From contig NZ_JADNYM010000020.1 in NCBI RefSeq assembly GCF_015708085.1, forward strand, positions 1 to 64,000: a DNA stretch of 64,000 nt. The letters run 5' to 3'. Positions 45,899 to 53,282 of the stretch are shown one piece after another. The notes beneath the pieces are model-generated. The model worked only from the letters and a program-made list of their open reading frames with translations, searched no databases and was not told where the DNA came from. Position numbers and translations under genes: made by a program. Position 1 is the stretch's first letter. Each line of letters starts with the position of its first letter. This DNA is from Arthrobacter terrae. Lineage in GTDB: Bacteria > Actinomycetota > Actinomycetes > Actinomycetales > Micrococcaceae.

Positions 45899-45944
45899 GC
45901 AACGTCCCTGCCTCCCACGCAACGTCCCTGCCTCCCAGGCTACG
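45885..45944. repeat. Three 20-bp tandem units overlapping the msrB stop
   Basis: Units at 45885-45904, 45905-45924 and 45925-45944 follow TCCCTGCCTCCCACGCAACG with small changes. The first unit encodes the last MsrB residues and contains its TAG. Confidence 0.88.
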
Positions 45945-46137
45945 GGGGCCGAGGCCGGGCCAGCATTCCCGGTGCTGGCCCAGTCGGCCGTTTCCACACC
46001 CCCGAGCATAACCTTTACTAATGTTGGAGTGGATCTGGGATAAGTAATGCTGTCGCGTTGATACGCTCGTAGGAGACGTAAACCGGTCGTTTCCCTTCCC
46101 TGGCAGAAACGGCCCATGACAGATAAGGACTGGCACG

Positions 46138-47577
46138 GTGACCGAGACACTCAACGCATATTCCCTTCCGACGCAGGAGCGCGAAGCCGGGCCCGCCGGT
46201 CAGCTGTGGCACCGGACCGGGGCTGCCGATCTGCTCGGCAATAGCGACTGGCTTGCCCTTAAGGCGGCCGCCACGGCCCTCCAGCCGCTGCAGATTAAGG
46301 ACGGTTCCGTTCCCGAAGCTGCCGATCAGGGACCCGCGGCGGAGTACGTCGGCATCATCTGCGGCGCCATCAAGGCCTTGGCGCCGCACTTTCCGCATGA
46401 CAATGAATACCTGCGCCTGCTGGTCACCGACTTCCAGCGGTGGCGGGACGGCGGGTTCGCCGTTCCGGACTTCCTCGATTCCCTGCTCGCCTTCGCACCG
46501 GCCGCCGAACGCATCGACGGACTGGGCCACTTAGTGGTCTTCCCGATGTACACGCAGAACGGCAGCACCAGCCGACTGGTGGAAGCGGTGCTGATTGAAG
46601 TGATCTGGCCGGAATTCGTCGCAGAGCTTGAATCGGGGGCGTACTCCAATAAGCTATTCGTTCCGGTCCGTTTCCTGGACTTCACCGCCGGTTATGACAG
46701 CAACTCCGCCGTGCTGTTCCCGGAGAGCGTTGCGGTGCGCACGACGCCGTCGTTCACCTGGGGCGCCATTTTTGCCGACCGCGAAGCCGCCCGATTCCGC
46801 CGCGTCCTGCGCGCGGCAGCCGCCACCACGTCGCTGGAATTGCCCGCGGACGCTGCGGCCCTGCTCGATGACCAGCAGCTGGCGCAGGAAACATTCGTGA
46901 TGTGGGACCTGATCCACGACCGGACGCATATGCGCGGGGATCTGCCCTTCGACCCTTTCATGATCAAACAGCGGATGCCATTCTTCCTGTACTCGCTGGA
47001 GGAACTGCGCTGCGATCTGACGGCGTTCCGTGAGTCTGTGAGCATCCAGCACGACGAGGACGCCTCACCGCAGGCGCGCAAGCACGCCAAACTTGTGCAG
47101 TACGCCGTTATCTTTGACCGCATCTTCCGATTCGCCATCACCGGCAGCCGCGTCCGTAACTACGACGGGCTCGGCGGCCAGCTGCTCTTCGCCTGGCTGC
47201 ACCAGCACCACGTGCTGCACTGGACCGACACGAAACTCTCCATCGACTGGGACGAAGTAACCGACGTCGTCATTGCCCTCGGAACCGCCATTGAGGACCT
47301 GTACTGGCGCTCGATCGACCGCCCCAAGACCGCGCATTGGCTCGCCGCTTACCAGCTTGTCGCCGGCACAGTCACTCCCAATCCTGCCTCCGTCTGGGCC
47401 AAGGGCCCGGATGCCTTGCCGCTGGACGGACCGCCGCGCGGGTTGACCGACCAGGTGCTCGATGATGAATTCCCGCTCTCCATGTTCTATGAGGCGCTGG
47501 AGAAGAAGATGCGGACCGTGATTGAATCAACGGCCGGCATCACCGGCGAAAGCCCCGACGCCGCTCCCTCGGTATAA
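46138..47577 (+). CDS. DUF6421 family protein
   Basis: The 479-residue soluble protein matches the actinobacterial family annotated as DUF6421, with the conserved HDRTHMRGDLPFDPFMIKQRMPFF region and the aromatic GLGGQLLFAWLHQHHVLHW stretch. The cluster of His and Asp residues in HDRTHMRGD suggests metal binding, but no function is established. The start is GTG 46138 with AAGGA upstream. It is followed 35 bp later by an SDR gene, an arrangement I recall from related genomes. Confidence 0.8.
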   Translation: MTETLNAYSLPTQEREAGPAGQLWHRTGAADLLGNSDWLALKAAATALQPLQIKDGSVPEAADQGPAAEYVGIICGAIKALAPHFPHDNEYLRLLVTDFQRWRDGGFAVPDFLDSLLAFAPAAERIDGLGHLVVFPMYTQNGSTSRLVEAVLIEVIWPEFVAELESGAYSNKLFVPVRFLDFTAGYDSNSAVLFPESVAVRTTPSFTWGAIFADREAARFRRVLRAAAATTSLELPADAAALLDDQQLAQETFVMWDLIHDRTHMRGDLPFDPFMIKQRMPFFLYSLEELRCDLTAFRESVSIQHDEDASPQARKHAKLVQYAVIFDRIFRFAITGSRVRNYDGLGGQLLFAWLHQHHVLHWTDTKLSIDWDEVTDVVIALGTAIEDLYWRSIDRPKTAHWLAAYQLVAGTVTPNPASVWAKGPDALPLDGPPRGLTDQVLDDEFPLSMFYEALEKKMRTVIESTAGITGESPDAAPSV

Positions 47578-47612
47578 CTGGTGCCGCGGCGTAAGTGGTT
47601 AGGGTTGGAGCC

Positions 47613-48320
47613 ATGACCGAAAGCCTGGAAACGGAGAAACTGACTGTACTCATTGCCGGGGGCAGCAGCCCGGCCGGCATCGCCACCGCGCGCGCCTTGG
47701 CGCAGAAGGGCCATCAGGTGCTTTCCGTCGGTTCGGATGCCGATCGGATCGCGTCCGCGGTTGCCGGCATTCCCGGCGCCAGCGGGCTGGTCTGCAACCT
47801 TGCGGATTGGGCTGACGTTCAGGCGCTGGCGGACAGTGTGCACCGAGACTTCGGCGCCGTTGACGGGCTGATCCATTTAGTGGGCGGCTGGCGCGGCGGC
47901 AAAGGCATTACCGGGCAGAGCGACGAGGACTGGGACTTCCTGCAGCGTAATGTGATCACAACGCTGCGCAACACCAGCCGCACGTTCTACCCGGATCTGC
48001 TGGCCTCCCCGACCGGACGGCTGGCCATCGTCTCTTCCACCTCGGTAACCCGTCCGACCGCGGGCAACGCCAACTATGCGATGGCCAAAGCGGCGGCCGA
48101 GGCGTGGGTCCAAGCCGTCGCTGATGGGTTCGCTGCGGACCAAAGCCAGGCCGCCGCCGTCGTGCTGGCTGTCAAGGCGCTGGTGGACGATGGCATGCGG
48201 GCGGCGGCACCACAGCGTGCTTTTCCCGGGTTTACCGATGTAAAATTACTCGCCGAAGAGATATTGGCCCTCTTCACCCAACCGGCTGCCGGGCTTAACG
48301 GCAGCCGCAGAATTCTCTAG
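47613..48320 (+). CDS. Short-chain dehydrogenase/reductase
   Basis: The 235-residue protein has an atypical glycine motif IAGGSSPAGIATARAL, LIHLVGGWRGG in place of NNAG, the catalytic Ser in IVSSTSVTRPTAG and YAMAK. All three catalytic residues of the SDR family are present. ATG 47613 with GGAG upstream is the start. It probably works with the preceding DUF6421 protein; the substrate is unknown. Confidence 0.82.
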   Translation: MTESLETEKLTVLIAGGSSPAGIATARALAQKGHQVLSVGSDADRIASAVAGIPGASGLVCNLADWADVQALADSVHRDFGAVDGLIHLVGGWRGGKGITGQSDEDWDFLQRNVITTLRNTSRTFYPDLLASPTGRLAIVSSTSVTRPTAGNANYAMAKAAAEAWVQAVADGFAADQSQAAAVVLAVKALVDDGMRAAAPQRAFPGFTDVKLLAEEILALFTQPAAGLNGSRRIL

Positions 48321-48338
48321 AAAAGGTACCGCTTCCCC

Positions 48339-49415
48339 GTGACTGAGACCGTGAACAGCCAGACTTCCGCCGCCCGCCTGCACGACCCTAACGTGCGCGG
48401 GTTCGCCTCGGACAACTACTCCGGGGTGCATCCGGAGGTTCTGCAGGCCCTGGCCGCGGCGAATGACGGTCATCAGGTTTCCTATGGCGAGGATGTGTAC
48501 ACCGCGCGTCTGCAGGAAGTCATGCGCGGCCACTTCGGCGCCGGTGTTGAGGTCTTCCCGGTATTTAATGGCACCGGAGCGAATGTGCTGAGCCTGCAGT
48601 CAGTGCTGCCCAGATGGGGTGCGGTTGTCTGTGCCCGTACCGCGCACATCAATATGGACGAGAACGGCGCACCGGAACGCGTCGGCGGCATGAAGCTGCT
48701 CAGCGTTGCGACCCCGGACGGCAAGCTCACCCCGGAACTCATTGACCAGGAAGCCTGGGGCTGGGGAGACGAACACCGGGCGCAGCCGCTGGCGGTTTCC
48801 ATCACGCAGACCACCGAGCTGGGTACCTGTTATACGCCGGAGGAAGTCCGTGCCATTGCCGACCACGTCCACGAACGCGGCATGTTCGTGCACATGGACG
48901 GCGCCCGGCTGGCCAACGCCGCGGCCCATCTGGACGTGCCGCTGCGTGCCTTCACCTCCGACGCCGGTGTGGACGTGCTTTCCTTCGGCGGCACCAAAAA
49001 CGGGCTGCTCTATGGAGAAGCCGTGGTGGCGTTGAACCCGGAGGCAACCAAAGGCCTGCTGTATCTGCGCAAAATGAATATGCAGCTGGCATCCAAGATG
49101 CGCTTTATCTCCGCCCAGTTCCTGGCTCTGCTGGAGGGGGATTTGTGGCTGCGTTCGGCCCGGCATGCCAACGCCATGGCAGCACGGCTGCGCGCTGGAG
49201 TGGACTCGATCGCCGCCGTCCGGCCCACCCAGGCCACGGAATCCAATGGCGTTTTTGCCGTACTGCCGGAAGGTGCCGCGGACAGGCTGCGCGAATCCTT
49301 CCGCTTCTATGACTGGGACGAGGCGGCCCGTGAGGTGCGGTGGATGTGCGCGTTTGACACCACCGAAGCTGACGTGGACGCATTCCTCGCGGCCATCCGC
49401 AGCGAACTCGGCTAA
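48339..49415 (+). CDS. ltaE: Low-specificity threonine aldolase
   Basis: The PLP enzyme cleaves threonine or allo-threonine to glycine and acetaldehyde. Family motifs are present: RGFASDNYSGVHPEVL, VFNGTGANVLSL, HMDGARLANAAAHL and the PLP lysine in FGGTKNGLLYGEAV. The 358-residue length is normal. It starts at GTG 48339, 18 bp after the SDR gene. A long hairpin follows directly after its stop. Confidence 0.9.
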   Translation: MTETVNSQTSAARLHDPNVRGFASDNYSGVHPEVLQALAAANDGHQVSYGEDVYTARLQEVMRGHFGAGVEVFPVFNGTGANVLSLQSVLPRWGAVVCARTAHINMDENGAPERVGGMKLLSVATPDGKLTPELIDQEAWGWGDEHRAQPLAVSITQTTELGTCYTPEEVRAIADHVHERGMFVHMDGARLANAAAHLDVPLRAFTSDAGVDVLSFGGTKNGLLYGEAVVALNPEATKGLLYLRKMNMQLASKMRFISAQFLALLEGDLWLRSARHANAMAARLRAGVDSIAAVRPTQATESNGVFAVLPEGAADRLRESFRFYDWDEAAREVRWMCAFDTTEADVDAFLAAIRSELG

Positions 49416-49417
49416 TC

Positions 49418-49483
49418 CCCAACTGGGTAGCAGCAGATGCACTCATTTCGCGTTATGCGTGCCTCTGCTGCTACCTAGTTGGG
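49418..49483. repeat. 25-bp inverted repeat with 16-nt loop after the threonine aldolase gene
   Basis: Arms 49418-49442 and 49459-49483 are reverse complements except for two positions, one of which can form G-U. The outer ends CCCAACT/AGTTGGG, the inner GCAC/GTGC, the TCAT at the loop start and the 16-nt loop match the hairpin at 6452-6513, while the middle of the stem differs. No T-run follows. Confidence 0.85.
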
Positions 49484-49547
49484 CCGGCGCGGCGGGATAC
49501 CGGCGCGCCTTCGAGTGATCAGGCTCCGGGCGGCATAGCCTGCCAGT

Positions 49548-50225
49548 GTGAGCGCCATAGCACAGGTACCCTCAGATTTCCTGACGGCCCTGGGAACCCT
49601 GAGGAAAGCCCAATGCCGAAGCGAGCTGCGCTTGGAGGAAATTCCGGCGCCATCGCGGCTGGCACCTTTCGCCGTCGCGCTCGGAGCTGAAGTCACCGGA
49701 TCCGCCATCGCGGCCGGCCCGGCTGGTGCACCTCTTGGGGTCCCCGGATCCGGCGCTGAACGATCGTTAAAGGCCGTGCACGGCCCGGCCGTCCTGGCCG
49801 CCGTCGAGCAGCCGCCGGAGCTGGCAACCGGCCGATTCATCCTCCTGCACGACCCGGAAGGCTCTGACCTCTGGGATGGCACCTTCAGGATCGTGACCTA
49901 TATCCGGGCCGAACTCGAAGCGGATATCGGCAACGACGCGATGCTCGGCTCCGTCGCGTGGACGTGGCTGGTGGACGCTCTGGACAACAACGCTGCCCCC
50001 TACCGTGCCGCGGGCGGCACCGCCACGAGAATCCTGTCGGAAAGCTATGGCAGCCTGGCGGGACGGCCGGATTCGGTTGAAGTGGAACTCCGTGCTTCTT
50101 GGACCCCGGCCTCCGCGGACGTCGGCGCCCACCTCCAGGCCTGGTCCGAGATGGTGTGCAGTTTTGCCGGACTCCCCCCGCTGCCCGAGGGAGTCACTGC
50201 ACTGCCCGGGCAAAGGCTCAACTGA
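49548..50225 (+). CDS. DUF3000 family protein
   Basis: The 225-residue protein matches the actinobacterial DUF3000 family, which lies next to RNase D (Mycobacterium Rv2680-Rv2681). Typical stretches are LRSE-type RLEEIPAPSRLAPFAVAL and WDGTFRIVTYIRAELEADIGND, then TWTWLVDAL-like and GTATRILSESYG. The function is unknown. The GTG at 49548 is the start. rnd follows after 57 bp, so a link to RNA processing is a reasonable guess. Confidence 0.88.
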   Translation: MSAIAQVPSDFLTALGTLRKAQCRSELRLEEIPAPSRLAPFAVALGAEVTGSAIAAGPAGAPLGVPGSGAERSLKAVHGPAVLAAVEQPPELATGRFILLHDPEGSDLWDGTFRIVTYIRAELEADIGNDAMLGSVAWTWLVDALDNNAAPYRAAGGTATRILSESYGSLAGRPDSVEVELRASWTPASADVGAHLQAWSEMVCSFAGLPPLPEGVTALPGQRLN

Positions 50226-50282
50226 CGGTGCAGAAAACGGATGGAAGGCCCCGGAATCCGCGCTCGGTAGACTAGAGGAATC

Positions 50283-51818
50283 ATGACCACCCCGCATACT
50301 CAAAACACCCCAGCCAAAAAACGCAGCAGACTCCGCGGCCCCAGAGCTTCGCGGCCGGCTAAGTCCCCGCACACCGAGGAACCGATCGTGGGCACGGCAC
50401 CCGGTCAGGAGGCCGGCGGCACGGCACCGGGCACCTTGACGCCGGCGGAACTGAGCGCGGAAATTTCGGGGCTGCCCGCCGTCGTCGACCTTGACACTCC
50501 GCGGGACGGCGTGCCATTGGTGATCTCGACTCAGGAGGGGCTGGAGCGCTGCGCCGCCGCCCTTGCCGCCGGCACCGGTCCGGCAGGCGTCGACGCGGAG
50601 CGGGCCTCCGGTTACCGGTACGGGCAGCGGGCCTTTTTGATCCAAATCCGACGCGAGGGCGCCGGTACCTGGCTGATTGATCCGGAGCCGTTCGATGACC
50701 TGAAAATCGTCGACGAAGCGCTGCACGGGGTGGAATGGATCCTGCACGCTGCGAGCCAGGACCTGCCCTGCCTGCTGGAACTGGGAATGTGGCCGGACAG
50801 ACTCTTTGACACCGAGCTGGCCGCGCGCATTGCCGGGTTGCCCCGGGTCGGCCTGGCGGCGGTGATCGAGCAGTTGCTGGGTTTCGGCCTCGCCAAGGAG
50901 CACTCGGCGGCGGACTGGTCCACCCGGCCGCTCCCCGAGCCGTGGCTGCGCTACGCCGCATTGGACGTCGAGGTCCTGTCCGAACTGCGCGATGAACTCA
51001 TCGAACTGCTGGCGGCCGAGGGAAAGCTCGGTTATGCCCAGGAGGAATTTTCCGCGATCCTGACCAGCGGCGTCGCCCCGCCTCGGGTTGAGCCGTGGCG
51101 CCGGACATCAGGGGCGCATCAGCTCCGTGACCGGCACCAGCTGGCCGCCGTGCGGGAGTTGTGGACGGAGCGGGATCAGCTGGCGCAAAAACGCGATGTG
51201 GCTCCCGGGCGCCTGATTCCCGATTCGGCCGTTGCCGCCGCCGCCAAGGCGATGCCTGCTACCGTCCCGCAGCTGCTGGCCGTGCCGGGTTTCAACGGCC
51301 GCGCCGCCAAAAAAGAAGCGCCCCGCTGGCTCAGGGCAATTTCGACCGCCCGGGATCTTCGGGATCTCCCCCCGCTGCAGCTGCCCACCAATGCTCCCCC
51401 GCCGCCGCGGATCTGGCCGGACCGGGATCCTGCTGCCGCAGCACGCCTGGCCACCGCCCGTCCCCGTATTGCCGCACTGTCCGAGGAATTAAGCATCCCG
51501 GTCGAGAATCTGCTGACCCCTGACTACCTCCGCCGGACCTGCTGGCGGCCGCCGACCCCGACCAATACCGAAACGGTGTCCGAGCAGCTTGCAGGGCTGG
51601 GCGCTCGTCCCTGGCAGGTCAAGCTGCTGGCGCCCCTGCTGGCCGAGGCGTTCCTGCACCCCGACGAGCTGCCCCTCAAAGACAAGGACCAGAAGGACAA
51701 GGACCTCAAGGACCTCAAGGACCTCAAAGACAAGGACCTCGAGGAAGCGAAGCACGCAACGGACAAGAACGACGGCGGGTTCCCGACCGACGCCGCCGGC
51801 CACTCCGGCGCGGCCTGA
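50283..51818 (+). CDS. rnd: Ribonuclease D-like 3'-5' exonuclease with HRDC domain
   Basis: The DEDD exonuclease residues are visible: Asp/Glu in GVDAERASGY, Asp in HAASQDLPCL, and Tyr/Asp in RYAALDVEVL. An HRDC domain follows (about residues 285-365), then a C-terminal domain. The 511-residue protein ends in a strongly charged repeat (KDKD/LKDLKD units) encoded by 9-bp repeats. A 60-residue basic leader precedes the catalytic domain. It matures or degrades structured RNA in the family. Confidence 0.9.
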   Translation: MTTPHTQNTPAKKRSRLRGPRASRPAKSPHTEEPIVGTAPGQEAGGTAPGTLTPAELSAEISGLPAVVDLDTPRDGVPLVISTQEGLERCAAALAAGTGPAGVDAERASGYRYGQRAFLIQIRREGAGTWLIDPEPFDDLKIVDEALHGVEWILHAASQDLPCLLELGMWPDRLFDTELAARIAGLPRVGLAAVIEQLLGFGLAKEHSAADWSTRPLPEPWLRYAALDVEVLSELRDELIELLAAEGKLGYAQEEFSAILTSGVAPPRVEPWRRTSGAHQLRDRHQLAAVRELWTERDQLAQKRDVAPGRLIPDSAVAAAAKAMPATVPQLLAVPGFNGRAAKKEAPRWLRAISTARDLRDLPPLQLPTNAPPPPRIWPDRDPAAAARLATARPRIAALSEELSIPVENLLTPDYLRRTCWRPPTPTNTETVSEQLAGLGARPWQVKLLAPLLAEAFLHPDELPLKDKDQKDKDLKDLKDLKDKDLEEAKHATDKNDGGFPTDAAGHSGAA

Positions 51819-51850
51819 CCAGTAGTCTGACCAGTAGCCTGACCAGTAGC
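51815..51850. repeat. Three 12-bp tandem units overlapping the rnd stop
   Basis: CTGACCAGTAGC occurs three times (first copy ending in T). The first unit contains the rnd stop codon, as in the msrB case. Confidence 0.88.
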
Positions 51851-51876
51851 CGGCGGGCGGAACGGCAGCACGCCGC

Positions 51877-51905
51877 TTGTTAGCTAAGTTACTCATGAGT
51901 AACAT
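51877..51905 (+). promoter_or_regulatory. Promoter with 16-bp palindromic operator ahead of the beta-oxidation operon
   Basis: TTGTTA (51877-51882) and TAACAT (51900-51905) are spaced by 17 bp. The perfect palindrome GTTACTCATGAGTAAC (51888-51903) fills the spacer and overlaps the -10. This is how TetR-type repressors control fatty-acid degradation genes in actinobacteria. The leader to fadA is about 140 nt. The regulator is not encoded in the window. Confidence 0.65.
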
Positions 51906-52052
51906 GGAAGGTGGCGCCGTCGGCCGTTACGCTGGCGCCGTGCACCATCTGGGATCAGTGCACCATCGTGGAAGCCGGTGCAGCACCGGCATTCGGTGCA
52001 TGGCAGGACATCCATCCCGACCCGGATTCACAGTCTCGACGAGGAGTATCAG

Positions 52053-53282
52053 GTGACCCATAACAGGCAAGTAAGGGATGTTGTCTTCGTGGACGGCGTC
52101 CGCACGCCCTTCGGTAGGGCCGGCGAAAAGGGCATTTATGCCGGCACCCGGGCCGATGACCTGGTGGTCAAATGCATCCGGGAACTGATGCGCCGCAACC
52201 CCTCGTTACCAGCGGCGCGCATTGATGAAGTCTCCATTGCGGCCACCACGCAAACCGGCGATCAGGGCCTGACCATCGGCCGCACCGCCGCGCTGCTGGC
52301 CGGATTACCGAAATCGGTCCCGGGCTTCGCGATCGACCGCATGTGTGCCGGCGCCATGACAGCCGTTACGACGACGGCGTCCGGCATCGGTTTCGGCGCC
52401 TACGACGTCGTCATCGCCGGCGGCGTGGAGCACATGGGCAACCACCCGATGGGCTCCGGCGCAGATCCCAACCCGCGGTTCATGTCCGAGCGCCTGGTGG
52501 ATCCTGCGGCACTGAATATGGGCAACACAGCAGAGAATCTGCATGACCGTTTCCCCACCATCACCAAGGACCGCACCGATGCCTTCGCGGTCGGCAGCCA
52601 GAATAAGCTCGCCAAGGCCTACCAGGACGGCCTGATTCAGCCGGACTTGGTACCCGTTGCAACGCTCAAGCCCGAAAAGGGCTGGGCGCTGAATACCGTT
52701 GATGAACCACCGCGTCCGGGTACCACGGTGGAGGACCTTGCCTCCCTGCGCACTCCCTTCCGTGCCCACGGCCGGGTCACCGCCGGCAACGCCGCCGGTT
52801 TGAACGACGGCGCCACAGCGGCCCTGCTGGCCTCGGCCGAGGCGGCGGAGGAACTGGGCCTGACGGTAAAAATGCGGCTGGTCTCCTACGCCTTCGCGGG
52901 CGTCGAGCCGGAGGTGATGGGCATCGGCCCGGTCCCGGCGACCGAAAAAGCCCTGAAGATGGCCGGGCTGGGCATCGAGGACATTGGGCTTTTCGAAATC
53001 AATGAGGCCTTCGCCGTGCAGGTGTTGTCCTTTCTGGACCACTTCGGCATCGCCGACGAGGACCCCCGCGTCAACCGCTATGGCGGCGCCATCGCCGTGG
53101 GGCATCCACTGGCATCCTCCGGTGTGCGCCTGATGAATCAGCTGGCCAGCCAGTTCGAACACGATCACAGCGTCCGCTACGGCATCACCACCATGTGCAT
53201 CGGTCTGGGCATGGGAGGAACCGTGGTCTGGGAAAACCCGCATTGGGACGGCACCGCCACCGAAGAGGAGAACGCAGCATGA
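52053..53282 (+). CDS. fadA: Acetyl-CoA C-acyltransferase (thiolase)
   Basis: The thiolase performs the last step of beta-oxidation. Active-site Cys lies in DRMCAGAMTAV, with EINEAFAVQ, GHPLASSG and the second Cys in MCIGLGMGG. I chose the GTG at 52053, preceded by GAGGAG at 52041-52046, giving 409 residues; the longer frame starts in the leader. Its TGA overlaps the next ATG, so it is coupled to the FadB-type protein. Confidence 0.94.
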   Translation: MTHNRQVRDVVFVDGVRTPFGRAGEKGIYAGTRADDLVVKCIRELMRRNPSLPAARIDEVSIAATTQTGDQGLTIGRTAALLAGLPKSVPGFAIDRMCAGAMTAVTTTASGIGFGAYDVVIAGGVEHMGNHPMGSGADPNPRFMSERLVDPAALNMGNTAENLHDRFPTITKDRTDAFAVGSQNKLAKAYQDGLIQPDLVPVATLKPEKGWALNTVDEPPRPGTTVEDLASLRTPFRAHGRVTAGNAAGLNDGATAALLASAEAAEELGLTVKMRLVSYAFAGVEPEVMGIGPVPATEKALKMAGLGIEDIGLFEINEAFAVQVLSFLDHFGIADEDPRVNRYGGAIAVGHPLASSGVRLMNQLASQFEHDHSVRYGITTMCIGLGMGGTVVWENPHWDGTATEEENAA

